64,000 bases of DNA, from the NCBI RefSeq assembly GCF_003264855.1, contig NZ_NFZS01000004.1, positions 620,001 through 684,000 on the forward strand, written 5' to 3'. Position 1 is the stretch's first letter, and every line of letters begins with the position of its first letter. The notes below the pieces were generated by a model that ran no database searches, was not told the DNA's origin, and saw nothing but the letters and a program-made list of their open reading frames with translations. Below, piece after piece: positions 8,495 to 16,979 of the stretch. The translations under genes were made by a program, and so were the position numbers. This DNA is from Dyella jiangningensis (GTDB taxonomy: Bacteria; Pseudomonadota; Gammaproteobacteria; Xanthomonadales; Rhodanobacteraceae).

Positions 8495-9400
8495 GTGGAT
8501 GACCGGCTGGATGGCATCGCCACCTTCGTACAGGTCGTGGAGGCTGGCAGTTTTGCCGTAGCGGCCGAACGCCTGAACCTCACGCGCTCGGCCGTAGGCA
8601 AGGTCATCGCGCGACTGGAAAAGCGGCTCGGCGTGCGCCTGATCCAGCGGACCACGCGCAGCCAAAGCCTTACCGAAGACGGAAAGTCTTATTACGACAG
8701 CTGTGTCCGCGCGCTCGCGGAACTGGAAGCCGCCGAAACGATGCTGGAAGGCGGGCGCCAACAGCCGCAGGGCCGCCTCCGCGTCAGCGTACCCATCGCA
8801 TTTGGACACCTCTGCGTGGCCCCGGTGTTGATGGAACTTGCGGCCCGCAATCCAGCGCTGCGCATCGACATCTCCTTTACCGATCGCGTGGTCGATCTGA
8901 TCGAAGAAGGCGTCGACCTCGCCGTGCGCATCGGCGACCTGCGCGACAGCACCAGTCTCGCCGCACGCAAGCTCGGCATGCAGTACCTGAGCATCGGGGC
9001 ATCACCCGCCTACGTGGCCCGTCACGGCATGCCCGTCGAACTGGACGAGCTGGAAGCGCATGCCATCGTTGCCTACTCCCGCGCCGGCGTGACGCCACCG
9101 TGGGACTTGCGCGAACCATCCGGACATATCCGACGCCTGCACGTGCAGGCACAGCTGAGCATGGATGATGTCCAGGCCATTGCAGCGGCGGCCATTGCCG
9201 GCTTCGGCCTCGCGCGCATCCCGTCGTGGCTGCTGGCGCGCCATGTCAAAACGGGCGAGCTCGTGCAAGTAAAGGATCGGTGCAACCTCGCGCCGCAGGA
9301 CATTCACGCCGTGTGGCCAAAAACGCGTTACATGCCGCCGAAGACGCGCAGTGCCATCGATGCACTGGTCGCAGGCATTCCTCAGATGCTGGACAGATAG
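8495..9400 (+). CDS. LysR-family transcriptional regulator
   Basis: A 301-residue LysR protein of the large DNA-binding subgroup whose first line reads D-G-I-A-T-F-V-Q-V-V-E-A-G-S-F. The helix-turn-helix (residues about 17-36: SFAVAAERLNLTRSAVGKVI) is followed by the linker helix and a periplasmic-binding-like effector domain (about 90-295). Translation starts at a GTG at 8495 with GGAG 7 nt upstream; no in-frame ATG fits the domain start. It is divergent from the DHA2 exporter with a dyad between them, so it most likely regulates that exporter and itself. The inducer is unknown. Confidence 0.9.
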   Translation: MDDRLDGIATFVQVVEAGSFAVAAERLNLTRSAVGKVIARLEKRLGVRLIQRTTRSQSLTEDGKSYYDSCVRALAELEAAETMLEGGRQQPQGRLRVSVPIAFGHLCVAPVLMELAARNPALRIDISFTDRVVDLIEEGVDLAVRIGDLRDSTSLAARKLGMQYLSIGASPAYVARHGMPVELDELEAHAIVAYSRAGVTPPWDLREPSGHIRRLHVQAQLSMDDVQAIAAAAIAGFGLARIPSWLLARHVKTGELVQVKDRCNLAPQDIHAVWPKTRYMPPKTRSAIDALVAGIPQMLDR

Positions 9401-9424
9401 ACGCCGCTGCGCCCTTGTGCCAGC

Positions 9425-9455
9425 AAAAAAAAACGGCGACACACGCGTGTCGCCG
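9425..9455 (-). terminator. Rho-independent terminator after the aminotransferase gene
   Basis: CGGCGACAC and GTGTCGCCG form a perfect 9-bp stem with a 4-nt loop. On the plus strand it is preceded by nine A, which is a T-run on the minus strand, so it ends the operon from 11702 to 9537. Confidence 0.88.
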
Positions 9456-9536
9456 CTGTCACACATCCCCTGCATGGGAACTACCTGAGACAAACTTTTG
9501 GCAGAACGCCGCGGGATGCACTCCCGCGGCGTCGCA

Positions 9537-10946
9537 TTACATGGCCTTCTTCGCCTTGGTCAGCAGCTGGTCGAGCAGCGCGATGGCCAAGTCGATTTCC
9601 TCGTGGGTGATGTCCAGCGAAGGCGCGAACGTGATGACGTTCTTGTACCAACCGCCCACGTCGAGCACGAGGCCGATCTTCTTGCCGTTGTGCTCGAGAT
9701 CGCCCGCCAGACCGATGTCCACCATCTTGTCCAACAGTGCCTTGTTCGGCGTGAAGCCATCGTCAGTGCAGATTTCGGCGCGCAGCGCGAGGCCGAGGCC
9801 GTCGACGTCGCCGATTTCCTTGTGGCGCTTCTGCAGGTCCTTGAGGCCTTCGAGGAAGTGCGCGCCCTTCTTCGCGACGTTGGTCTCGTAGTCCAGCTCG
9901 TAGCCCATCTTGATCACTTCCAGACCCAGCGAGGTGCCCAGCGGGTTGGAATTGAACGTGCTGTGCGTGGAGCCCGGCGGGAAGATGGTCGGGTTGATCA
10001 TCTCTTCGCGCGCCCACAGGCCGGACAGCGGGTTCAGGCCGTTGGTCAGCGCCTTGCCGAACACGATCACGTCCGGCGTCACGCCGAAGTGCTCGATCGA
10101 CCACAGCTTGCCGGTGCGCCAGAAACCCATCTGGATTTCATCGACCACCATCAGGATGCCGTACTGGTCCAGCACCTTCTTCAGGTCCTTGAAGAAGTTC
10201 ATCGGCGGGATGACGTAGCCACCGGTGCCCTGGATCGGCTCGACGTAGAAGGCGGCGTATTCGGCCTGGTTGACCTTGGGATCCCACACGCCGTTGTATT
10301 CGGTCTCGAACAGGCGCGCGAACTGGCGCACGCACGCATCGGAATACTCTTCCGGCGTCATGCCCTTCGGGCGACGGAACGGATACGGGAACGGGATGAA
10401 CATCGCGCGCTCGCCGAAGTGGCCGAAGCGGCGACGGTAGCGGTAGCTCGACGTGATCGACGAGGCGCCCAGCGTACGGCCGTGATAGCCGCCTTCGAAG
10501 GCGAACATCAGGCTCTTGCCATTCTTGTAGTTGCGCACCAGCTTCAGCGAGTCCTCCACCGCCTGCGCGCCGCCGACGTTGAAGTGCACGCGGCCCTTCA
10601 AGCCGAACTTCTGCTGCGCATCGACCGCGATGGTCTTGGCCAGCTCGATGCGGGTCTGGTGCAGGTACTGGCTGGCGACCTGCGGCAGCACGTCGATCTG
10701 GTTCTTCAGCGTGTCGTTGAGGCGCTTGTTGCCGTAACCGAAGTTGACCGCCGAGTACCACATCTGCAGATCGAGGAAGCGCGTGCCGGCGGTATCGATC
10801 ATCCAGCTGCCTTCGCCGTGGCGGAAGATCTTCGGCGGATCGACGTAGTGCACGGTATCGCCGAACGAGCTCCACTCGGCCTCGTCGGCGAGCAGCTGCG
10901 CGTCGGGAATCACGACGCCAGCGGCGTTCTTGTCGTAAGCATTCAT
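9537..10946 (-). CDS. Class III PLP-dependent aminotransferase
   Basis: A 469-residue fold-type I aminotransferase of class III (relatives: GABA, ornithine and beta-alanine transaminases). The PLP site is complete: NVGGAQAVEDSLK phosphate loop, EGGYHGRTLG, VVDEIQMGFWRTG with D269, and Schiff-base lysine K298 in VIVFGKALTNG. Downstream STHSTFNSNPLG supplies the second phosphate contact. The gene follows an MtnX-like phosphatase by 36 bp in the same direction and is followed by a strong terminator, so the two form a two-gene unit. The amine substrate cannot be assigned; annotation as aspartate aminotransferase, common for this family, is not supported. A different class III enzyme lies at 59223-60719. 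Confidence 0.88.
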   Translation of the reverse strand: MNAYDKNAAGVVIPDAQLLADEAEWSSFGDTVHYVDPPKIFRHGEGSWMIDTAGTRFLDLQMWYSAVNFGYGNKRLNDTLKNQIDVLPQVASQYLHQTRIELAKTIAVDAQQKFGLKGRVHFNVGGAQAVEDSLKLVRNYKNGKSLMFAFEGGYHGRTLGASSITSSYRYRRRFGHFGERAMFIPFPYPFRRPKGMTPEEYSDACVRQFARLFETEYNGVWDPKVNQAEYAAFYVEPIQGTGGYVIPPMNFFKDLKKVLDQYGILMVVDEIQMGFWRTGKLWSIEHFGVTPDVIVFGKALTNGLNPLSGLWAREEMINPTIFPPGSTHSTFNSNPLGTSLGLEVIKMGYELDYETNVAKKGAHFLEGLKDLQKRHKEIGDVDGLGLALRAEICTDDGFTPNKALLDKMVDIGLAGDLEHNGKKIGLVLDVGGWYKNVITFAPSLDITHEEIDLAIALLDQLLTKAKKAM

Positions 10947-10982
10947 CAGGAAAATCCGGAAACGTTCAGATGGGGAATGCGA

Positions 10983-11702
10983 TCAGGCCACGGCCCGATC
11001 TGCGGGGATGGCGGTCTCGTGCTCGGCCAGCAGGCTGCCGTCGAGCAGGCGCGGCAGCAGTTCCAGCGCGTCTTCGAAACCCGTGATCGGCACATAGGGA
11101 ATGCCGGCGGCGCGGCAGTGCTCGATCAGGCGATGCTTGGCGAATACGAAATCGACGCGGTCGGCGGCGCAGAAATCGGACGCGCCGTCGCCGATGAGCA
11201 GGGTCTTGGCACCGCCGCGGCTGGCTTGCGCGGCCACGGCGCACTTGCAGGTACCGCTGCGGCAACCATCGGCCTGGAACGGCGAGGTGAGCTGCCACTT
11301 CTGCGGCGGCGTCGCCGGCGCCAGGTGATTGGCGGCCAGCGGCAGGTCGTTAAGGCCGTAGCGGGAGAGGATCTGCTTGATCGCGTAGTCCAGGCCGTCG
11401 CTGACGATATGGATTGGCGTAGCGAGCTCTCGCGCCTGCTTCACGAACGCAGGGAAGGCGTGGTCGATCCACAGCGAGGACAGATGGCGGTCAAGCTCCT
11501 CGCGGTTCATGTCCAGCAAGGCGACCTGGCCGGTCATGCATTCGCGCGAGCCGATGCGGCCGGCGCGCCAATCCTGCTCAAGCGTTTCCCAGCCGGGGCG
11601 GCCGAAACGGTCGAGCAGCGAGTCGATGACGTCTTCGACGGAAATGGTGCCGTCGAAGTCGCAGAGAATGGTCCAACCGGTCACTGAGGTACAACTCCGC
11701 AT
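10983..11702 (-). CDS. MtnX-like HAD-IB phosphatase
   Basis: A HAD hydrolase of about 239 residues. Motif I is ILCDFDGTIS with catalytic aspartates D15 and D17; motif II is in PIHIVSDGLDY; motif III/IV is LLIGDGASDFCAA. The helical cap with a Cys-rich segment (DGCRSGTCKCAVA) is unusual. The family includes MtnX (methionine salvage) and phosphoserine-phosphatase relatives, but no other methionine-salvage gene is here. ATG at 11702 is used; a GTG at 11684 fits the family start (TGWTILCDFDG) and has GGAG 10 nt upstream, so the true protein may be 6 residues shorter. It leads the operon with the class III aminotransferase, suggesting a phosphorylated amino or keto intermediate. Confidence 0.82.
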   Translation of the reverse strand: MRSCTSVTGWTILCDFDGTISVEDVIDSLLDRFGRPGWETLEQDWRAGRIGSRECMTGQVALLDMNREELDRHLSSLWIDHAFPAFVKQARELATPIHIVSDGLDYAIKQILSRYGLNDLPLAANHLAPATPPQKWQLTSPFQADGCRSGTCKCAVAAQASRGGAKTLLIGDGASDFCAADRVDFVFAKHRLIEHCRAAGIPYVPITGFEDALELLPRLLDGSLLAEHETAIPADRAVA

Positions 11703-11929
11703 CGCGAGATGGTGACACCTTAGGTTCCTGCCCCTTTCGGGCTCCTTTCTTGCGCCAGAATGGTGGCCGCCCGGCGTCGCCCCGTAAGGGCCGGATAAGC
11801 CAGCCGGCAGCCGGCTCCGGTATGCTTGGACACTTGTCGGCGTGATGCTGGTCAAGCGTTCAGCCATTCCCCACCTGAACATGCAGGATTTTCGTGTTCC
11901 AGAGTCGAACCAACCCGGGTCTGTCGGTC

Positions 11930-13339
11930 ATGGATGCTCGGCCCCGTCGTCCCCTGCTCGCCAGCATGCTGCTGGGATGGGGACTGGCGACGCTGGCTGG
12001 TTGCTCGGTCGCGCCGCTTCCCGAGCTGAAGCCGCCGGTACCCGACGCCTGGCGCAATGCGCCGGCGGGCGTGGCGCCACCCAGCGCCGACCTGCGTGGA
12101 TGGTGGCAGGCACTGGGCGATCCGGACCTCGACGCACTGGTCGACCGTGCGCTGCAGGCCAACCTCGATGTGGCGCAGGCGGCCGAACGCGTGCAGGCAG
12201 CGCGCATCCTCAACCGGCACGCGCACGATCCCTATCTGCCTTCGTTGCACGGGCGCACCAACGACCAGATCGACCCGGATACTACGGCGTCGTACTTCGT
12301 CGCCGGCTTCGACGCCTTGTGGGAACTGCCCTTGTTCGGCGCGTGGCAAAGCAGCAAGCGTGTAGCCCAGGGCCAGCTCAATGGTGCCGACGCCGCGCTG
12401 CGTGGCGCCCAGGTGACGCTGGTAGCGGAAGTCACGCGGCGCTGGGTCGAGCTCCGCTCGGCGCAGCAGCAGGAGTTGCTGCTCGCCGGCATCCGCGATG
12501 CGCTGCAGGAAAAGGTGCGGCTGGTGCAGGTGCGCGAGGGACTCAAGCTTTCGCCGCCGCTGGAAGTGGCCAAGGCGCAGGCTGAGCTTGCCCGCGCCGA
12601 GGCGGCGCTCGCCGAGCCGCGCCAGACCATCAACAGCAGCGCGCAGCAGCTGGCCGTGCTGCTGGGCCAGAACGAACCCGATCCCGCCTGGCTGCAGCCG
12701 GGCGCGCAACCGAAGCTGGGCAGCTGGCAGCTCACCACGGCGCCGGCGGACATGCTGCGCGCGCGCCCGGAAATCGCCAGCGCCGAAGCCGAGGTGCTGC
12801 GCGCTGCAGGCGAACTGGGCCTCAGCCGCGCCGACATCTGGCCGCATGTGGGGCTGGGTGCTTCGCTGCAGTGGTCGGCCAACCTCGTGAGCAACTATCG
12901 CGTGCACACCGGGGAAGCGATCTTCTCGTACGGCCCGCTGCTGGACATTCCGTTGTTCGATTGGGGCCAGCGCCTGGCCGCGGCGCATGCGAAGGACCAC
13001 GAACTGAAGGCGGCCGTGCTCGCCTATCGCCAGGCCGTGCTGCAAGGCGTCGCCGAGGCGGAGGTCGCCATGGGCGACCTGGAACAGCTGCGCGGTCGCG
13101 AGCAAGCCACCGTGCAGGCCGCACAGGCGGTGCAGACGACGATGGATGCCTTGAACAAACGCGCCGAGCTCAACCTCAGCAGCCATCTGGACGTCCAGGA
13201 CGGCCTGGTCGAAAACCATCGTGCGCAGCTTGAGGTGATCAGCGCCATCGCGGCGCGCGACCTGGCCTATGTATCGCTGTACAAGGCCCTGGGCGGCGCG
13301 CCGATGCCGGCGAATGCCTCGCCGCGGAGCACCGAATAA
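11930..13339 (+). CDS. Outer-membrane efflux lipoprotein (NodT/TolC family)
   Basis: A 469-residue outer membrane factor. The N-terminus has a lipoprotein signal with lipobox LAGC near residue 25. Two long repeats with alternating coiled helix and strand are typical of TolC-like trimers (for example AQAELARAEAALAEP and AYRQAVLQGVAEAEVAMGDLEQL), and the FDALWELPLFG line is diagnostic of the NodT group. ATG 11930 is preferred because it starts the signal peptide; a GTG at 11894 is in frame. The stop codon overlaps the permease start by one base. It heads a five-gene exporter operon and should provide the outer-membrane channel. Confidence 0.88.
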   Translation: MDARPRRPLLASMLLGWGLATLAGCSVAPLPELKPPVPDAWRNAPAGVAPPSADLRGWWQALGDPDLDALVDRALQANLDVAQAAERVQAARILNRHAHDPYLPSLHGRTNDQIDPDTTASYFVAGFDALWELPLFGAWQSSKRVAQGQLNGADAALRGAQVTLVAEVTRRWVELRSAQQQELLLAGIRDALQEKVRLVQVREGLKLSPPLEVAKAQAELARAEAALAEPRQTINSSAQQLAVLLGQNEPDPAWLQPGAQPKLGSWQLTTAPADMLRARPEIASAEAEVLRAAGELGLSRADIWPHVGLGASLQWSANLVSNYRVHTGEAIFSYGPLLDIPLFDWGQRLAAAHAKDHELKAAVLAYRQAVLQGVAEAEVAMGDLEQLRGREQATVQAAQAVQTTMDALNKRAELNLSSHLDVQDGLVENHRAQLEVISAIAARDLAYVSLYKALGGAPMPANASPRSTE

Positions 13340-14472
13340 TGGTGGCGTTGGCGCGCAAGACCCTCATCTACGAATGGCGCCGCTTCCTGCCTGCCATCCT
13401 CGCCGTGGGCTTCGCCGGCCTGCTGCAGCTGCTGCAGGCGGCGCTGGTGCTGGGCATCTTCGGCAGCGCCAGCGTGTACATCACGGGCTCGTCGGCGGAC
13501 CTGTGGGCCGGCTATCCCGGCACGCAGAGCGTGAATCTCGGACGCTCGATCGATTCGGGCGTGGAGATGCGCCTGCGCATGGATCCCGCCGTCACCGCCG
13601 TCGAACCCTTCCACTGGGTCGATGCCGACTGGCGTGGCCCCAGCGACACCGGCGGCGTCTCGGTGTTCGTTTCCGGTATCAACGCGCGACCGGACGGCAT
13701 GCTGTTCGCGCATGCACTCTCCCCTGCCCTGCGTGCAAGGCTCAATGAGCCCGACGCCGTGATCGTCGACCGCGCCGACCTGGACAGCCTGGGCGTGGCC
13801 ATCGGTGACACCGCCGTGATCAACGGCCATCGCGTGCGCGTGGTCGGTGTGAGCAACGGCCTGCGCGCGCTGGGCGGCGTGAACGTGGTCGCGTCGCTCG
13901 CCACCGCGGCCGAACTGGACACCGATCCTTCCAATGCCAGCCGCATGACCTATTTCGTGGCCAAGCTGCGCAACCCCGCCGACGCCGACGACGTTGCCGC
14001 GCGTCTGCGCGGCAACCGCGCGTTCGGCAGCTACGACGTCTGGACGGCCGAAAATTTCGCCCGTCGTTCGCAGCTCTACTGGATGTTCGATACCGGCGCG
14101 GGTGCCGGCGTGCTGTTCCTCGCCGGCGTGGTGTTCCTGGTCGGCGCCGTGATCACCAGCCAGACGCTGGTGGCGGCGGTGATCGGCTCGGTGCGCGAGT
14201 ACGCCACGCTCAACGCACTCGGCGTCGGTGTGGGTGCGCTGCGCAAGGTGGTGATGGAACAGGCGTTCTGGGTGGGCGCATTGGGCCTGCTGGGAAGTAC
14301 GGTGCTCGGCGGCATCGCCCTGGCGCTCGCGCGCAGCCGCAGCGTGCCGGTGGCACTTGGACCCTGGACCACGGTGGCGTGCCTGGCGCTGTGCATGGGC
14401 CTGGCGATCGTGTCCGGCCTGGCGGCGATGCGCAGCCTGCGCCGCGCCGACCCGGCGACGTTGTTGAGGTGA
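13339..14472 (+). CDS. ABC exporter permease (FtsX/MacB-DevC type)
   Basis: A 377-residue permease with the MacB-like plan: one N-terminal membrane segment (about 17-42), a periplasmic domain of about 210 residues, then three membrane segments (about 252-280, 300-325, 342-365) in the FtsX domain. The segment SVREYATLNALGVGVGALRKVVMEQ is the cytoplasmic coupling region seen in DevC/MacB permeases. The ATPase is a separate gene, as in DevBCA. It starts inside the stop of the OMF gene and is followed 11 bp later by the ATPase. In this mechanotransmission class the substrate is pushed from the periplasm through the TolC-like channel rather than across the inner membrane. Substrate unknown. Confidence 0.88.
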   Translation: MVALARKTLIYEWRRFLPAILAVGFAGLLQLLQAALVLGIFGSASVYITGSSADLWAGYPGTQSVNLGRSIDSGVEMRLRMDPAVTAVEPFHWVDADWRGPSDTGGVSVFVSGINARPDGMLFAHALSPALRARLNEPDAVIVDRADLDSLGVAIGDTAVINGHRVRVVGVSNGLRALGGVNVVASLATAAELDTDPSNASRMTYFVAKLRNPADADDVAARLRGNRAFGSYDVWTAENFARRSQLYWMFDTGAGAGVLFLAGVVFLVGAVITSQTLVAAVIGSVREYATLNALGVGVGALRKVVMEQAFWVGALGLLGSTVLGGIALALARSRSVPVALGPWTTVACLALCMGLAIVSGLAAMRSLRRADPATLLR

Positions 14473-14483
14473 GGGCCCGCGCC

Positions 14484-15218
14484 ATGTCTTCCATTTCGTT
14501 GCAGGCCCGCAACGTGACCAAGTCGTTCACGTCCGGCCCCATCCACAACACGGTGCTGCACAACCTCACGCTGGATATCCGCGCGGGCGAGCTCACCCTG
14601 ATATCCGGCCCGTCGGGCTGCGGCAAGAGCACCCTGCTCGCCATCCTCAGCGGATTGCAGCGTCCCGATGCCGGCCAGGTGCTCGCGCTCGGCCAGGATC
14701 TGGCCGAACTCAACACGCATGCGCTGGAGCGCTTCCGCCTGCAGCACACGGGTTTCGTGTTCCAGGGCTTCAACCTGTTCCCGGCGCTCAATGCGCTGGA
14801 GCAGGTGGAGTTGCCGCTCAGCTATCTCGGGCTGCCAGCGGGTGAAGCACGTCGCCGCGCCATGGCTTCGCTGGAGGAAGTAGGCCTTGGGCCGCGCATG
14901 GGCCTGCGTCCGTCGGAGCTGTCCGGCGGTGAAAAGCAGCGCGTGGCGATCGCGCGCGCGCTGGCCAAGGAGCCGGGCCTGCTGTTCGCCGACGAACCCA
15001 CCAGCGCGCTGGATGCGGCGAACGGCCAAATCATCATCGACATCCTGCACCGCATCGCGCGCACCCACGGCACCACCGTGCTGTGCGTGAGCCATGATCC
15101 ACGCCTGGTCGGCCACGCCGACCGCGTGCTCGCCATGGAGGATGGACGTATCCTTAGCGACCGTGTGCCGTCCCCCACTTCGACGCCGACGTCGGGACTC
15201 GAGGAACCTTCTGCATGA
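14484..15218 (+). CDS. ABC exporter ATPase (MacB/LolD/DevA type)
   Basis: A 244-residue ABC ATPase. Walker A is GPSGCGKST (42-50), the Q-loop is FVFQGFNLFPALNALEQVELP, the signature is LSGGEKQRVAIARALA, Walker B is LLFADEPTSALD, and the H-loop is VSHDPR. The FQ-FNL-x-x-x-x-x-A-x-E-N/Q-V pattern places it in the LolD/MacB/FtsE group, matching the FtsX-type permease upstream. The start at 14484 follows the permease stop by 11 bp; the open frame before it is antisense-free filler. Its stop overlaps the fusion-protein start (ATGA). Confidence 0.92.
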   Translation: MSSISLQARNVTKSFTSGPIHNTVLHNLTLDIRAGELTLISGPSGCGKSTLLAILSGLQRPDAGQVLALGQDLAELNTHALERFRLQHTGFVFQGFNLFPALNALEQVELPLSYLGLPAGEARRRAMASLEEVGLGPRMGLRPSELSGGEKQRVAIARALAKEPGLLFADEPTSALDAANGQIIIDILHRIARTHGTTVLCVSHDPRLVGHADRVLAMEDGRILSDRVPSPTSTPTSGLEEPSA

Positions 15219-16159
15219 CCCTGCGTCCGCTCTTCCCGCTTTCCCTGGCCCTTACCGTCTCGCTGCTCGCGGCCTGCTCGCACGATGACGCCGGCAAGGG
15301 CAACGCGCCGGCGCCCGCCTCGGTCAGCTATGCGGCCGTGGCCCGCGGGCGCGTCGATGTCGAAGGCGGCCTGCTCAAGCTGAGCATGCCCCGCGACGGC
15401 GTCGTGGCCGAGATCAAGGTGCACGAGGGCGACCACGTACACAAAGGCCAGGTGCTGGCGGTGCTCGACACCAAGCCGACGCAACTCGCGGTGAATGCCG
15501 CCGAGGCCGAGCAGAAGCAGGCGCAGGCACAAGGCCGGCTGCTCGAGGTTCGCCTCAAGGCCGCGCAGCAACGCGCCAGCCGCCTCGCCCAGGCGGCATC
15601 CGCCGGTGCCGGCGATGGGCAGAGCGCGGACGATGCACGCGATGCCGCCCAGCAGTTGCAAGGCGAACTGGACAATGCCCGCGCCGCCGAAGCCATGGCC
15701 GCGCAGAAGCTTGACGCCGCCCGCTACGAGCTTGCCCAACGCAGCCTGCTCGCGCCGATCGATGCACAGATCGTCGAACGCGACATCCAGCCCGGCGCTG
15801 CGGTGTCGCCGCAGGGTGGCGCGGCCTTCGTGCTGCTGCCGGAAGGTGCGCGCATCGTGCGCGCCGAACTCAACGAATCGTTCGTGGGCGCGGTGAGTGA
15901 AGGCATGCATGCCACGGTGGTCGACGACAGCGGCAGCGGCGCGCCGACGCTCAGTGCACATGTGCAGCGCATCGGCACCGTGTTCGGGCCCAGCGCGCTC
16001 GAAGAAGACCCCATGATCCGCGCCAACACCCGCACGGTGGAATGCGTGCTTGCCTTCGACCAGCCGCCGCCGGCGTCGTTGCGCATTGGCCAGCGCGTGA
16101 TCGTGCAGTTCGGCAACAGCGCCGACGACCACCGCCCACCGGCAAAGCCAGGCTCCTGA
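15215..16159 (+). CDS. Periplasmic membrane-fusion lipoprotein (HlyD/DevB type)
   Basis: A 314-residue adaptor with a lipoprotein signal (lipobox LAAC, Cys at about residue 21). A biotinyl-lipoyl half-domain (GVVAEIKVHEGDHVHKGQVLAVLD), an alpha-hairpin coiled coil (about 90-175, rich in Ala and Gln), the second lipoyl half (SLLAPIDAQIVERDIQPGAAV) and a beta-barrel follow. It should bridge the FtsX-type permease to the NodT channel. It overlaps the ATPase by 4 bp and precedes the MipA-like gene by 10 bp. Lipid anchoring of both adaptor and channel is notable. Confidence 0.88.
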   Translation: MTLRPLFPLSLALTVSLLAACSHDDAGKGNAPAPASVSYAAVARGRVDVEGGLLKLSMPRDGVVAEIKVHEGDHVHKGQVLAVLDTKPTQLAVNAAEAEQKQAQAQGRLLEVRLKAAQQRASRLAQAASAGAGDGQSADDARDAAQQLQGELDNARAAEAMAAQKLDAARYELAQRSLLAPIDAQIVERDIQPGAAVSPQGGAAFVLLPEGARIVRAELNESFVGAVSEGMHATVVDDSGSGAPTLSAHVQRIGTVFGPSALEEDPMIRANTRTVECVLAFDQPPPASLRIGQRVIVQFGNSADDHRPPAKPGS

Positions 16160-16169
16160 TCCGTATCGC

Positions 16170-16967
16170 ATGTTCCCTCGTCGTTCCCCTTCCGCGCTGA
16201 CGCTGCGCGCCGCTGCCGGACTGCTGTGCCTGCTGGCTGCGTTCCATGCCAGGGCGGACAACGTCACCGATGGACCGAACGTGCTGCTGGGCGGCGGCGT
16301 GGAACGCATGCCGGCGTGGATGGGATCGAGCGAGCATCGCAACCAGGCGGTTCCGTACATCCAGGCCGAGCTGCCGTGGCACGTCACGCTCTCCACGCTC
16401 GATGGCCTCACGGTCGATCTCATCCATGGGCAGCAATGGCATGGCGGCCTCTACGGCAACTACCTGTGGGGACGCGACCATGACGAACTCGGCGCGCCGC
16501 TGGCCGGCGTTGTCGATTCGCTTGCGCCTCGCCTCAACGGCGGCGGTTACCTGGAATACCAGGCGACGGTGCAGCTCAATCTCGGCGCCACGTTGAGCCA
16601 CGATACGCAGGGTGCAGGCGCCTATCTCAATGTCTACGCCGACTACGACCTGCCCGCCCTCGGCTACATCGAGCACAGCCTGCAATTGCAGTGGCAAGGC
16701 ATGAATGGTCCGGCGATGCGGCGCTTCTTCGGCGTCACGCCCGGGCAGGCCGCGAAGCTCGGCGTCGTGCCGTGGTCGCCGGGCGCGGGAAGCCAGCAGG
16801 TCTCGCTCGAATACGACGCCTATATTCCCACCAGCGTGCACACCGGCTTTGCGTTGGCCGTGAACTACACGCGCCTGCTTGGTGCCGCCGCCGACAGTCC
16901 GCTGGTCAGGAGCTTCGGCACGCCGAACCAGTTGACCACCACGCTGGCTTTCGTCTATCGGCTCTGA
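16170..16967 (+). CDS. MipA/OmpV-family outer-membrane protein
   Basis: A 265-residue exported protein with a signal peptide (cleavage near FHARA-DN) and a predicted outer-membrane beta-barrel: repeated alternating hydrophobic strands, and a C-terminal TTTLAFVYRL strand with a hydrophobic final residue. The opening GGGVERMPAWMGSSEHRNQAVPYIQAELPW is the MipA/OmpV signature. MipA is a scaffold for murein hydrolase and synthase in Escherichia coli, and OmpV relatives affect osmotic and antibiotic responses. Being 10 bp after the fusion protein, it is cotranscribed with the ABC exporter, which is not part of any textbook tripartite system. Confidence 0.85.
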   Translation: MFPRRSPSALTLRAAAGLLCLLAAFHARADNVTDGPNVLLGGGVERMPAWMGSSEHRNQAVPYIQAELPWHVTLSTLDGLTVDLIHGQQWHGGLYGNYLWGRDHDELGAPLAGVVDSLAPRLNGGGYLEYQATVQLNLGATLSHDTQGAGAYLNVYADYDLPALGYIEHSLQLQWQGMNGPAMRRFFGVTPGQAAKLGVVPWSPGAGSQQVSLEYDAYIPTSVHTGFALAVNYTRLLGAAADSPLVRSFGTPNQLTTTLAFVYRL

Positions 16968-16979
16968 TCGCCCCCCGCC

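Noticed and set aside
9498-11687. A 729-codon plus-strand frame opposite the aminotransferase and phosphatase
   Set aside because: It spans two real minus-strand genes and their spacer and has no domain signature.
10983-11702. MtnX or SerB assignment for the HAD phosphatase
   Set aside because: No other methionine-salvage or serine genes are near and the Cys-rich insert is atypical; only the family-level call is supported.
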